Below, in pieces: positions 1 to 9,184 of a DNA stretch of 58,073 bases. The position numbers were made by a program, and so were the translations under genes. The notes under the pieces are model-generated. The model worked only from the letters and a program-made list of their open reading frames with translations. It searched no databases and was not told where the DNA came from. How positions within the stretch are numbered: position 1 is the first letter of the stretch; every line of letters begins with the position of its first letter. This stretch comes from Bradyrhizobium cenepequi (GTDB lineage Bacteria; Pseudomonadota; Alphaproteobacteria; Rhizobiales; Xanthobacteraceae): assembly GCF_020329485.1 (NCBI RefSeq), contig NZ_JAGKJI010000042.1, positions 1-58,073 of the forward strand, in the 5' to 3' direction.

Positions 1-1157
1 TGAGCGGCACGGCGCGATTGAAGCTTGGATCATCGATGACACTGGCTTTCCCAAAAAAGGCCGGCATTCGGTCGGCGTGGCGCGTCAATATTGCGGTCAA
101 CTTGGCAAGCAAGACAATTGCCAGGTGGCAGTTTCGCTGTCGATTGCCAATCACCATGCGAGCTTGCCGATCGCCTATCGTTTGTACTTGCCCCAGAGAT
201 GGGTCGAGGAGGAGGAACGTCGAGAGAAGGCCGGTGTGCCCAAGGATGTTGTCTTCAAGACCAAGCCCGAGATCGCGCTGGAGCAAATCCGATCGGCCCG
301 TGAAGCCGACATTGAGCGTGGCGTGGTACTGATGGATGCCGGAGATGGCGCGGATACGACGCTGCGCAAGGAAGTGACGGCGTTGGAATTGCGCTATGTT
401 GCGGGCATCTTGCCAAACACGTCCGTGTGGCCGCCCGGCATGGGACCGCTGCCGCCTAAGAACTGGTCGGGGAATGGGCGGCCGACGAAATTGATGCGGC
501 GGGACGACAAGCACAAGCCTTGCTCGGTCAAGGAATTTGCTCTCGGTCTACCGAAACAAGCTTGGCGGAATGTCAAATGGCGCGAAGGCAGCGCTGACTT
601 CTTGACCTCGCGCTTTGCGAGGCTCCGGGTCCGTCCAGCTCATCGCGATTACTGGCTGAGCGAGCCGCACGCCGAAGAATGGCTGTTGATCGAATGGCCC
701 GATGACGAAGCGGAGCCGACGAAATACTGGTTCTCGACGCTGCCTGAAAACATCTCCTTCCGCGCCCTGGTGGATTTGGCCCAAGCTCAGATGACGCATC
801 GAACGCGACTACCAAGAGCTCAAGCAGGAGGTCGGCCTCGGGCATTATGAAGGACGTGGCTGGCGCGGCTTCCATCACCACGCCACGTTATGCATCGCCG
901 CCTACGGTTTCCTGATCTCCGAAAGGGAGACGATTCCCCCTCACGACCTCGTCGGCCCGCGTTTGTCAAAGAATTTGCGCTTCCCAAAAATCAAAAGCCC
1001 CGCGGCACTCCCGCTCAGAACCGAGCGTCACATACCGAAGTCGATCGCTACCATGCGGCGCCGCCTCGCGAGCGCATTGGTTAGGCGGCTACGTAGATGT
1101 CCGTGCTGCGCAATTCAAATCGGGGACCATGCGCCTTCCCGATTTGTGACGCAGTAA
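1..1157 (+). pseudogene. IS701-family transposase, 5'-truncated by the window and frameshifted
   Basis: The reading frame is open from base 2 and carries the DDE-transposase start of the catalytic core (IIDDTGFPKKG, then SVGVARQY). Near base 785 the frame breaks: the downstream part (RIERDYQELKQ, GHYEGRGWRGFHHH, then the basic C-terminus ending at 1157) lies in another frame. The product is normally a single protein of about 400 residues, so this copy should be inactive. The missing N-terminus lies outside the window. The family call rests on the DDTG and RIERDYQELK motifs. Confidence 0.85.
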
Positions 1158-1163
1158 GACTAG

Positions 1164-1346
1164 CTAGAGGGTCAGCGGTCGAGCGCGGCAAGCGGCTCGT
1201 CCATCACCAAGCAGTCCGGGCTGGGACAACAGCAACCGGCAGACGGCGACGCGCTGCCGCTCCCCGCCCGAGAGATGTGAGGGAGAGCGGTCGAGCAGCG
1301 GGCGCCGTCGGCCGTTCGCGCTATCAGCCAACACTTGCCGCTGCAC
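1164..1346 (-). pseudogene. ABC transporter ATP-binding protein remnant, ModC-like
   Basis: A 60-codon minus-strand frame contains a clear ABC signature (HLSGGERQRVAVCRLLLSQP) followed by a damaged Walker B region, where DEPLAALD would be expected. No Walker A or membrane partner is present. The stretch LLDRSPSHLSGGERQRVA resembles molybdate importer ATPases (ModC), but too little is left to be certain. It is a dead fragment between the IS701 remnant and the amaA-like gene. Confidence 0.6.
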
Positions 1347-1548
1347 GCTTTTTATGGGATGGGACCGAGACGATCAGCCTGGCTCTTTCTCTCGTCCGCA
1401 ATGGCGAGTGCTTCGGCTTCTTTGGAGGAGACGTAAAATGTGCAGCTCAGCTCGATCAGTTCGCGTGCACGAAGTGGATTGTATTTCTGCGGGAAGTGCG
1501 TTGACCTTCCGACGTGATTCACAATCCTTAGCTGAGGGAGTTTGTCGG

Positions 1549-2832
1549 ATGCGAGGCGATCCAAAATCGCACGGCTTATGGGAGCTGACGGCTCCAGCGC
1601 CGCCAGATACCGGTCCTCTTGTGGGCGATGCGGAAGCCGACGTCGTTGTGATTGGCGGGGGATATACTGGACTCTCTTCGGCCATTCACCTTGCGGAGGC
1701 AGGCGTGCGCGTCGGCCTGCTCGAGGCATCCGAGATAGGATTCGGTGGTTCTGGGCGCAACGTCGGGCTGGTCAATGCGGGCATGTGGATCATGCCCGAC
1801 ACGCTCGCAGGTATTCTTGGCGTTCCGTTCGGGGAGCGGCTGATCGACCTGCTCGGTCGTGGACCACGTAAGGTTTTCGAACTGATCGAGAAGCACGGCA
1901 TCGAATGCGAACTTGAGCGCGCGGGCACCCTGCATTGCGCGATCGGGCGCAAGGGTCTGCAGGAAATCGAGATGCGTGTCGAACAGTGGCAGAAGCGCGG
2001 CGCTCCCATCGTGGTGCTCAATGCTGAGGAGACGCGCAAAAAAATCGGTGGCGGCAACTACACCGGCGCGCTGCTCGACAAGCGCGCCGGCACAATACAG
2101 CCGCTGGCCTATGTGCGTGGCCTGGCACGCGTCGCGCTTGCAGCGGGCGTGAAAATCTTCACCCAGAGTGAGGTCCTCACAGCCAGCGATACCGGCTCGC
2201 GCTGGAGGATCGGCACGGCAAAGGGATCTGTGAATGCTGAGTGGGTGATCGTCGCCACCGACGCTTACGGCACAGGACCTTGGTCGCAGGTTCGACGGCA
2301 GCAGATCCATGTACCTTACTTCAATTTTGCCACGCCGCCCTTATCGGACAATCTGAGGACCTCCATCTTGCCCGAACGGCAAGGGGCATGGGACACAGGG
2401 GCGGTCCTTTCCTCGTTTCGCTTCGATCGCTCGGGACGTCTGGTGTTCGGCAGTGTTGGCGCTCTTGAGCGCGTTGGCGCCTCGGTTCACCGTGCCTGGG
2501 CGGTGAGGTCGCTGCGCAGATTGTTTCCGCAGATCGGCGATCTCAAATTCGAAGCCGGCTGGTTCGGCATGATTGGGATGACCTCGGACAGCCTGCCGCG
2601 CTTTCACATGCTCGGCCGCAACGTCGTCGCGTTCAGTGGTTACAATGGGCGCGGTATTGCGCCTGGGACTCTCTTCGGCAGTGTGTTGGCATCCTATGTC
2701 CTCGGCCAGGTTACGGAAAGGGATCTGCCGCTTCCGGTCGCCGCCGTCGAAGAGCGACGCTTTCGTGCCGCCCGAGAGGCCCTCTACAGAGCGGGGGCTC
2801 AGCTTGTTCACCTGACTGAAGCGCGGCTCTGA
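1549..2832 (+). CDS. amaA: FAD-dependent oxidoreductase of the DAO family, probable L-pipecolate oxidase
   Basis: The protein has 427 residues and an N-terminal Rossmann FAD site (VVVIGGGYTGLSSAIHLAEA). Next comes GFGGSGRNVGLVNAG, typical of the DAO/PuuB-OrdL group, and GYNGRGIAPGTLFG near the C-terminus. I chose ATG 1549 because GAGGGAG lies just upstream; the open frame extends further back without homology. In Pseudomonas putida the genes amaA, amaB, lysR and hglS are neighbours, and the same four families occur here within 6.2 kb. That supports oxidation of L-pipecolate to piperideine-6-carboxylate, the substrate of the amaB-like gene at 6146. Glutamylputrescine oxidase or another amino-acid oxidase remains possible from sequence alone. 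Confidence 0.72.
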   Translation: MRGDPKSHGLWELTAPAPPDTGPLVGDAEADVVVIGGGYTGLSSAIHLAEAGVRVGLLEASEIGFGGSGRNVGLVNAGMWIMPDTLAGILGVPFGERLIDLLGRGPRKVFELIEKHGIECELERAGTLHCAIGRKGLQEIEMRVEQWQKRGAPIVVLNAEETRKKIGGGNYTGALLDKRAGTIQPLAYVRGLARVALAAGVKIFTQSEVLTASDTGSRWRIGTAKGSVNAEWVIVATDAYGTGPWSQVRRQQIHVPYFNFATPPLSDNLRTSILPERQGAWDTGAVLSSFRFDRSGRLVFGSVGALERVGASVHRAWAVRSLRRLFPQIGDLKFEAGWFGMIGMTSDSLPRFHMLGRNVVAFSGYNGRGIAPGTLFGSVLASYVLGQVTERDLPLPVAAVEERRFRAAREALYRAGAQLVHLTEARL

Positions 2833-2889
2833 TTCGGTAGCTATTCTCCGTCCGCGCTGTGGGACAGTAGCGCCGCACATCGTTCTGCT

Positions 2890-3489
2890 CCTCGAACTCC
2901 TCGCGTGCTTGTCGGGCTAATTGCCGAAGCCTTGACAAAATATGCTGGGGGCCATTCCGACATCTTGTTAGGCGCGATCATCCTCAGTGACATGGAACTC
3001 TATCAACGGATACGTCGTACTTTGAGCTCTCTCGGTGTTGGCGTCTTGCCTGACGAGCGTTCGCTTGCATTGCAGGGCATTCAGACCATGGGGCTGCGAC
3101 TGCGCCACGTCGGCGAGATATCGGAGGAATTCGCTCACCGATTGGCTGAGAGTTGTAGCTTTGCCGTGCTTCATCCCTGTCTCTCAGATTTCCCTGGCCA
3201 CACTTTGTGGCGGCTTGATTTTAAAGGTAGTTCCGGCGTCTTCAGCCTCCGGTTCGACGGGGTTTCAGCGGAGCTGGTTGATCGAGCGTTGGACAGCTTG
3301 AAAACATTCGCTATCGGGGCATTTTGGGGCGGCACGCGGAGCATTGTCGCGCCAATGGTCATCACCAATGATCGTCATGTTATGCCTTCCAGCGAAACAG
3401 CAACATATCTTCGTTTGAGCGTCGGCCTGGAGAGTGTCGATCACCTTTGGGCTGATCTGCAGCGGATGTTAAAGGTCTTGCAAGTCTGA
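2890..3489 (+). pseudogene. Cystathionine beta-lyase (MetC-type) C-terminal fragment
   Basis: The frame encodes ALTKYAGGHSDILLGAI, which contains the PLP lysine of the Cys/Met-metabolism enzymes. It continues with a MetC-like C-terminal domain (FKGSSGVFSLRF, GAFWGGTRSIV, RLSVGLESVDHLWADL). About 200 N-terminal residues that form most of the PLP-binding domain are absent, so this is very probably a pseudogene although the remaining frame is intact to 3489. It sits in the 0.76 kb between amaA and the LysR gene and interrupts the catabolic set. Confidence 0.78.
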
Positions 3490-3596
3490 TGATTTTGGCA
3501 AGGCTCGATAGAGTCTATGCAGTAGGTGGCAAGAAGGCGGTCCCAACGAGACCCTGCTTGTGAGGCACGCACACGCTAGGCGCGCCATGCCGATGT

Positions 3597-4493
3597 TCAA
3601 CGGTCGGCAGCAGTTTCCGCCAGAAGCCAGTCGCGAAACATGATGAGAGGCGGGTGGGTCGATCGCTCGGACGGCCACACCAGATAGTATCGCTCGGCGC
3701 TTTCCATGGGCAGGTTGAGAGCGCGAACAAGCTTGCCGTTTGCCAGTTCGTCCTGGATCAGAAAGGTCGGCAGCAGAGCAACACCGACACCAACCATCGC
3801 GGCCTGTGCGACGGTGGCAAACTGATCGAAGTACATCGTCTGTCCAGGCCCGCCCGCTACGGTCTGCGCGGAGAACCACAGATCCCAGGCATTTGGCCGG
3901 GTCGAGATGCTGAGCAGTAGCACCTTCTTGAGATCAGCGGCCGTGCGAAACCCGTACTGGTTCTTCAACTCGAAGCTGCAGGCGGGGATAACTTCTTCTG
4001 AGCGCAGTAATGCCATCTCGGCGCCGGGCCAGTCCCGCGGCCCGAAATGAATGGCCGCGTCCAGGGCCTCCCTCCGAAAATCGAAATACGTGAGGCGCGT
4101 GGCAAGATTGATGGTGATGCCCGGATTATGCGCGAGAAACTTGGGAAGTCGCGGCGCCAACCAACACGTGCCGAAGGTTGGCAGGATCGCGAGATTAAGC
4201 GTGCCACCCCTAGGGTTGGCGCGAAGGTTGAATGAAGCGGCGCTGATCTTGCGCAGCGCCTCGCGTATTTCCCGCGCATAAGCTTCACCGGCGGACGTTA
4301 GGCGAATGGTTTGCCGTTCGCGCGCAAATAGCTCGACCTCGAGCTGCTCCTCAAGAGTCTTGATCTGTCGGCTGACCGCGCTCTGCGTCAGGTTGAGCTC
4401 CTTGGCCGCCAAAGTGATGCTCCCCGCCCGAGACGCGGCCTCGAAAGCAGCTAGCTGTGCGGTCGAAGGCAGGAGCCGGCGGGCGGTATGCAT
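3597..4493 (-). CDS. LysR-family transcriptional regulator, GcvA-like, of the lysine-catabolic set
   Basis: The protein has 298 residues. The N-terminal winged helix-turn-helix is clear (LAAFEAASRAGSITLAAKEL, then NLTQSAVSRQIKTLEEQL), followed by a periplasmic-binding-protein-like effector domain (LNLAILPTFGTCWLAPRLP). It is divergent from the hglS gene with 140 bases between, the usual LysR arrangement for autoregulation and control of the divergent gene. A LysR gene lies beside hglS and amaB in P. putida too, so regulation by a lysine-pathway intermediate is likely but inferred. Confidence 0.85.
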   Translation of the reverse strand: MHTARRLLPSTAQLAAFEAASRAGSITLAAKELNLTQSAVSRQIKTLEEQLEVELFARERQTIRLTSAGEAYAREIREALRKISAASFNLRANPRGGTLNLAILPTFGTCWLAPRLPKFLAHNPGITINLATRLTYFDFRREALDAAIHFGPRDWPGAEMALLRSEEVIPACSFELKNQYGFRTAADLKKVLLLSISTRPNAWDLWFSAQTVAGGPGQTMYFDQFATVAQAAMVGVGVALLPTFLIQDELANGKLVRALNLPMESAERYYLVWPSERSTHPPLIMFRDWLLAETAADR

Positions 4494-4636
4494 GTTTATT
4501 CCAGTTTAGAATGATCTCTCAAGGAAAGGTCGTTTGATTGCTTTGAAAACACAAGCATAATCTTTGGCTAGATATACCACTACAGTATGCACCGGCGAGC
4601 CCCGCTGGACACCGGGGCTCAGCAATGGAGCTAATA
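4494..4636. promoter_or_regulatory. Divergent promoter region between the LysR gene and hglS
   Basis: This 140-base, AT-richer spacer separates two divergent starts and should hold both promoters and the LysR operator. I see TTGAAA at 4543 and AT-rich candidate -10 stretches around 4556-4575, but no spacing good enough for a firm promoter call. No unique T-N11-A site stands out. The call rests on gene arrangement. Confidence 0.4.
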
Positions 4637-6091
4637 ATGGCCGCAAGGCATGCGCATTCCGATGACATTCGTGACCGTCTCTTGCGCGCAATGTCCGACA
4701 TGTATCGCGCCGAGGTTCCGCAATATGGGACGCTCCTGCAGCTTGTTGCGGACGTCAATGCCGATGCGGTGCGCGCCGATCCTGAGATGCGTGCGAGCCT
4801 CGAGCAGAGCGGGGAAATCGAAAGACTCGGGCTTGAACGTCAGGGCGCAATTCGGATCGGCACAGCGCAAGAGTTGTTCGACATTCGCCGTGTCTTCGCC
4901 GTCATGGGCATGCACCCCGTTGGCTATTATGATCTCTCGATCGCCGGTGTCCCGGTTCATTCCACAGCATTTCGCCCGACGGCCCAGGAAGCGCTTCACC
5001 GCAATCCGTTTCGGGTTTTTACCTCGCTGCTCCGGCTCGATTTGATCGAGGATCCTGCGCTGCGCATTGAGGCTGAGCGAATCCTTTCTGCTCGCCGCAT
5101 TTTCAAGCCGCGTACCCTCGAACTCGTCGATGTGTTTGAAGCCGAAGGTAGGCTGACGCAGCCGGAAGCGGAAGAGTTCGTTCGTGAGGCGTTGCAGACG
5201 TTCCGCTGGCACAGTGACGCGACTGTGGACCTTGTCACCTACCGAAAGCTGCACAATGCGCTCCGGTTGATCGCGGACATCGTAAGTTTTAAGGGCCCGC
5301 ATATCAATCATCTCACGCCGCGGACTCTGGATATCGATGCCGCCCGGGTCGGCATGCGAGGACGTCGAATTGCGCCCAAGGCGGTTATCGAAGGGCTGGC
5401 GCGTCGCAGGTGCCCGATCCTGCTCCGGCAGACCAGTTTCAAGGCACTGGAAGAGCCAATCATCTTCAGACACAGCGCGGGCGAAGACATTGCTGGGACG
5501 CACACCGCGCGCTTCGGCGAGATCGAGCAACGCGGCGTCGCCCTGACGGCCGACGGCCGCAGGCTCTATGATGAGTTGCTCGCATCCGTCCGTCGTGATG
5601 TCCAGATCGACGCCGCGGGCACTGATGCGTCGACCTACGACGTCGAGCTCTCGGAGCGGTTTAAGTTATTTCCGGACGACTGGGCTGAGCTGCGGTCGCG
5701 TGGGCTTGCCTTCTTCCGGTATTCGGCAACTGCGGCCGGGCTCGCATCAAACCATCTCGGCAGGCAACCAGCGACCGTGGACGAACTGATCTCGAATGGC
5801 TTTCTGCAATTCGATCCGATCGTGTACGAGGATTTCCTGCCTGTGAGTGCAGCGGGAATCTTCCAGTCCAATATCGGCACCGACGAGCAGAAGAACTATG
5901 CTGCGCAGTCCAATCGGCCTCAGTTCGAAGCGGAGCTTGGCGCTGTCGTCCGCGATGAACTGGAACTCTATGCGCAGGTGGAGAAAGCGTCGCTGGAGCG
6001 AGCGCTGAAGCCAATCGGGTCTCCACAGATCGCCTTTGCGAACGCGATTGACGCGCGCTCCGATTCGGGCGGAACGAGCCCTCACATGTAG
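4637..6091 (+). CDS. hglS: 2-oxoadipate dioxygenase/decarboxylase (HglS/YdcJ, DUF1338 family)
   Basis: The protein has 484 residues from ATG 4637, chosen because GGAG sits seven bases upstream; an ATG at 4625 is also in frame. The family is recognised by EVPQYGTLLQLVADVN, GMHPVGYYDL, VPVHSTAFRP, GPHINHLTPR and ARFGEIEQRG. HglS is a mononuclear Fe(II) enzyme that turns 2-oxoadipate into D-2-hydroxyglutarate, the last step specific to D-lysine/pipecolate degradation. His222 or His225 (HINHLTPR) and Glu295 (FGEIEQRG) fit two metal ligands. The third is expected in an RHGAIR motif, but here the codon gives Gln69 (RQGAIR), so activity is uncertain. Confidence 0.87.
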   Translation: MAARHAHSDDIRDRLLRAMSDMYRAEVPQYGTLLQLVADVNADAVRADPEMRASLEQSGEIERLGLERQGAIRIGTAQELFDIRRVFAVMGMHPVGYYDLSIAGVPVHSTAFRPTAQEALHRNPFRVFTSLLRLDLIEDPALRIEAERILSARRIFKPRTLELVDVFEAEGRLTQPEAEEFVREALQTFRWHSDATVDLVTYRKLHNALRLIADIVSFKGPHINHLTPRTLDIDAARVGMRGRRIAPKAVIEGLARRRCPILLRQTSFKALEEPIIFRHSAGEDIAGTHTARFGEIEQRGVALTADGRRLYDELLASVRRDVQIDAAGTDASTYDVELSERFKLFPDDWAELRSRGLAFFRYSATAAGLASNHLGRQPATVDELISNGFLQFDPIVYEDFLPVSAAGIFQSNIGTDEQKNYAAQSNRPQFEAELGAVVRDELELYAQVEKASLERALKPIGSPQIAFANAIDARSDSGGTSPHM

Positions 6092-6145
6092 TTTACCCGA
6101 CGCCTGCAAAGATCTGAACTCAACGCCCAACTCGGGGAAGCCGCC

Positions 6146-7711
6146 ATGTCCGCTTCGACAAAACTGCAACCGCAAACCTACACATCCGATCTTTCCGATG
6201 ACGTCGACAGGCTGCTCACCACACTTGGCGTGAACCGAGCCCACTACAAGGATGGCACGCTCAAGGTGCATACGCCCGTTACCGGCGAAACCATCGCACA
6301 GGTCCAGAAAACGAGCGCCAGCGAAGCTGCGGCGGCCATCGAAGCGGCGCACACTGCTTTCCGCGTCTGGAGACTGGTGCCCGCGCCGAAGCGCGGCGAG
6401 CTTGTACGGCTACTTGGCGAAGAGTTGCGCGCCAACAAGGAGGCCTTGGCCCGGCTGGTCTCGATCGAGGTCGGCAAGATCGTCTCCGAGGGGCTTGGCG
6501 AAGTCCAGGAGATGATTGACATCTGCGATTTCGCCGTCGGTCTGTCCCGACAGCTCTATGGACTGACTATCGCGACCGAGCGTGCCGATCATCGAATGAT
6601 GGAGAGCTGGCATCCGCTCGGCGTCACTGGAATCATCTCGGCGTTCAATTTCCCGGTCGCGGTGTGGGCCTGGAACGCAGCGCTCGCACTCGTGTGCGGC
6701 AACAGCATCGTCTGGAAGCCGTCGGAGAAGACACCATTGACCGCACTGGCGACGCAGGTGCTCCTAGAGCGTGCCGTGAAGCGCTTCAAGCAGGAGGGCG
6801 GTGCGGCGCCAGATGGTCTTTCGGCAGTGCTATTTGGCGGCCGCGAGATCGGTGAACTGCTGGTCGACCACCTCAGGGTCGCATTGGTCTCAGCCACCGG
6901 CTCGACTGCGATGGGGCGCGCGGTCGGACCGCGGCTCGCCAAGCGCTTTGCGCGCGCGATCCTCGAACTCGGCGGCAACAATGCGGCGATCGTCGCGCCC
7001 ACCGCCGATCTCGATTTGACGCTCCGGGGCGTCGCCTTTGCGGCGATGGGCACCGCCGGCCAGCGCTGCACGACACTGCGTCGCCTATTCGTGCATGAGA
7101 GGGTGTACGATAGCTTCGTGCCGGGCTTAAAGCGCGCCTATGCATCAGTCACGATCGGCAACCCGCTTCATACCGGGACTCTGGTTGGTCCGCTGATCGA
7201 TGCGGCTGCCTATCGCGGCATGCAAGGCGCACTTGAAGCCGCGAAAGCCGCAAGCGGTATCGTTCACGGCGGCGAGCGTGTTGCTATTGAGGGAACTGCT
7301 GACGCCTACTACGTGCGGCCGGCGCTGGTCGAGATGGCCGCGCAGACCGGTCCGGTCGAGCACGAGACCTTCGCGCCGATTCTCTACGTGATGAAGTACA
7401 GCGACTTCGATTCCGTGCTCGACCTGCACAACGCCGTTGTGCAGGGCCTTTCGTCCTCGATCTTCACCAATGACCTGCGTGAAGCCGAAGCCTTCCTGTC
7501 GGCACGCGGCTCCGATTGCGGTATTGCCAACGTCAACATTGGCCCGTCTGGCGCGGAGATCGGCGGCGCCTTCGGCGGGGAGAAGGAAACCGGCGGTGGC
7601 CGCGAATCCGGATCAGACGCGTGGAAGGCTTATATGCGCCGCGCGACCAACACCATCAATCATGGCCGGACGCTGCCGCTTGCGCAAGGCGTCAGGTTCG
7701 ACGTTGTGTGA
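6146..7711 (+). CDS. amaB: L-aminoadipate-semialdehyde / piperideine-6-carboxylate dehydrogenase
   Basis: The protein is a 521-residue NAD(P)-dependent aldehyde dehydrogenase of the ALDH7 type. It has the ESWHPLGVTGIISAFNFPVA cofactor region, KPSEKTP, ELGGNN with the general-base Glu, the catalytic Cys308 in GTAGQRCTT, and the C-terminal FGGEKETGGGRESGSDAWK typical of aminoadipate-semialdehyde dehydrogenases. GGGGAAG precedes the ATG. It follows hglS by 54 bases and runs into the aminotransferase after 13 bases, so the three probably form one operon. Its expected product, L-2-aminoadipate, would be the substrate of the downstream aminotransferase. Confidence 0.88.
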   Translation: MSASTKLQPQTYTSDLSDDVDRLLTTLGVNRAHYKDGTLKVHTPVTGETIAQVQKTSASEAAAAIEAAHTAFRVWRLVPAPKRGELVRLLGEELRANKEALARLVSIEVGKIVSEGLGEVQEMIDICDFAVGLSRQLYGLTIATERADHRMMESWHPLGVTGIISAFNFPVAVWAWNAALALVCGNSIVWKPSEKTPLTALATQVLLERAVKRFKQEGGAAPDGLSAVLFGGREIGELLVDHLRVALVSATGSTAMGRAVGPRLAKRFARAILELGGNNAAIVAPTADLDLTLRGVAFAAMGTAGQRCTTLRRLFVHERVYDSFVPGLKRAYASVTIGNPLHTGTLVGPLIDAAAYRGMQGALEAAKAASGIVHGGERVAIEGTADAYYVRPALVEMAAQTGPVEHETFAPILYVMKYSDFDSVLDLHNAVVQGLSSSIFTNDLREAEAFLSARGSDCGIANVNIGPSGAEIGGAFGGEKETGGGRESGSDAWKAYMRRATNTINHGRTLPLAQGVRFDVV

Positions 7712-7724
7712 GAAAGCATCAGGC

Positions 7725-8957
7725 GTGAACGCTCCCGTTCAAGTAAGGGCGTCCCCGCTGCGGCCGGCGAGCCGGCTGTCGGCGATCGGCGTTTCGGAGA
7801 TCCTGAAGATCACGGGCCTTGCCGCGGAGTTGCAGCGTCAGGGCAGGGACGTCATCGTGCTCGGAACGGGCGAGCCGGATTTCGACACGCCCGAGCATGT
7901 CAAGGATGCGGCAAAGCGGGCTATGGACGCCGGCGCGACGAAATATACCGCGCTCGATGGCACGCCCGAACTCAAGGCTGCAATTCGCGCGAAGTTCAAG
8001 CGCGACAATGGTCTCGATTTTGCGCAGGACGAGATCACGGTGTCGGCCGGCGCCAAGCAGATCCTGTTCAACACGATGATGGCGACGCTCGAGCCGGGCG
8101 ATGAGGTCATCGTGCCGACGCCTTATTGGGTGTCCTATGCCGACATCGTCCTGATCATGGGTGGCAAACCTGTGCTGGTGCCGTGCCGGGAAGCCAACGG
8201 TTTTCGTCTGACAGCGGAGGATCTCGCACGGGCGATCACGCCGCGCACGCGCTGGGTGATATTGAACTCGCCGTCCAATCCGTCGGGCGCGGCCTATTCG
8301 GAGGCAGCTTACCGGCTCATCCTCGACGTGCTGATTGCGCATCCGCATGTCTGGCTCATGGTGGACGACATTTATGAGCACATCGTCTACGACAATTTCC
8401 GCTTCGTGACGCCCGCCGCGATCGAGCCTTTGCTTCGCGAACGCATCCTCACAGTCAATGGCGTCTCCAAGGCCTATGCGATGACCGGCTGGCGGATTGG
8501 TTACGCAGGCGGACCAGCCGCGCTCATTCGCGCCATGGCTGTCGTTCAGAGCCAATCCACGTCCTGCCCCTCGTCGGTCAGCCAGGCTGCCGCCATCGCC
8601 GCGCTCAATGGCCCTTCGGACATCGTCACAGAGCGCTGCCGATCGTTCCAGGCACGGCGCGACTTCGTTGTGACCGCTTTGAACAGAATTGAAGGCATCA
8701 GCTGCCGGGTGCCCGAGGGCGCGTTCTATGCCTTCGCCGGTTGCGCTGGACTGATCGGCAAGACCGCGCCGGATGGTCAGCGTACCAACAGCGATACCGA
8801 TCTCGCGGAATATCTCCTGCGCAGCGTAGGCGTCGCGGTCATTCCCGGTTCGGCCTTCGGGCTCGCGCCGTACTTCCGGATCTCCTTTGCCACGGCTCTT
8901 TCGGAGCTTGAGGACGCGTGCCGGCGGATTGCGCTTGCGACGAGCAGGTTATCTTAA
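7725..8957 (+). CDS. Class I/II PLP aminotransferase, probable 2-aminoadipate aminotransferase
   Basis: The protein has 410 residues from GTG 7725, preceded by GAGAAAG; the frame stays open further upstream inside amaB, and TTG 7704 is a weaker alternative. It is an AspC-type fold I enzyme: GTGEPDFDTP, SAGAKQILFN, NSPSNPSGAAYS, DDIYEHIVYD and the Schiff-base lysine Lys249 in NGVSKAYAMTGWRIGY. The position right after amaB suggests it converts L-2-aminoadipate to 2-oxoadipate, feeding HglS. The family also includes aspartate aminotransferases, so the substrate is inferred from context. Confidence 0.8.
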   Translation: MNAPVQVRASPLRPASRLSAIGVSEILKITGLAAELQRQGRDVIVLGTGEPDFDTPEHVKDAAKRAMDAGATKYTALDGTPELKAAIRAKFKRDNGLDFAQDEITVSAGAKQILFNTMMATLEPGDEVIVPTPYWVSYADIVLIMGGKPVLVPCREANGFRLTAEDLARAITPRTRWVILNSPSNPSGAAYSEAAYRLILDVLIAHPHVWLMVDDIYEHIVYDNFRFVTPAAIEPLLRERILTVNGVSKAYAMTGWRIGYAGGPAALIRAMAVVQSQSTSCPSSVSQAAAIAALNGPSDIVTERCRSFQARRDFVVTALNRIEGISCRVPEGAFYAFAGCAGLIGKTAPDGQRTNSDTDLAEYLLRSVGVAVIPGSAFGLAPYFRISFATALSELEDACRRIALATSRLS

Positions 8958-9184
8958 CCTAAGGGCCTAACGGGTATTTCTGAGCGCGCCCCAACGGCGC
9001 AGATCACCCTTGGCGATGGTGCCGCCCACCATCGATCACCAACCCAACAATGCCAGCTATCTCAGCGGCGACTCTCGGTACCTCGCCTAAATGCATCGCT
9101 CACACATATTGCAAATTTCCTCCCTCTGAGTTTCCGACCTCGGGCCGTATACGTTGTGGTCAGCTATTTGATCAGCGCTACGCG
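8958..9184. other. Intergenic region between convergent genes
   Basis: The 227 bases separate two convergent genes. The minus strand has an open stretch near 9000-9090 (HLGEVPRVAAEIAGIVG) that looks like a worn C-terminal coding tail, but I cannot assign it to a family. No strong terminator hairpin is visible. Confidence 0.4.

Noticed and set aside
2125..2145. TGGCACG followed by TTGCA, possible nif-type promoter
   Set aside because: The spacer is too long, and it lies within the amaA coding sequence.
4631..5530. A 299-codon minus-strand open frame
   Set aside because: It is a shadow of hglS.
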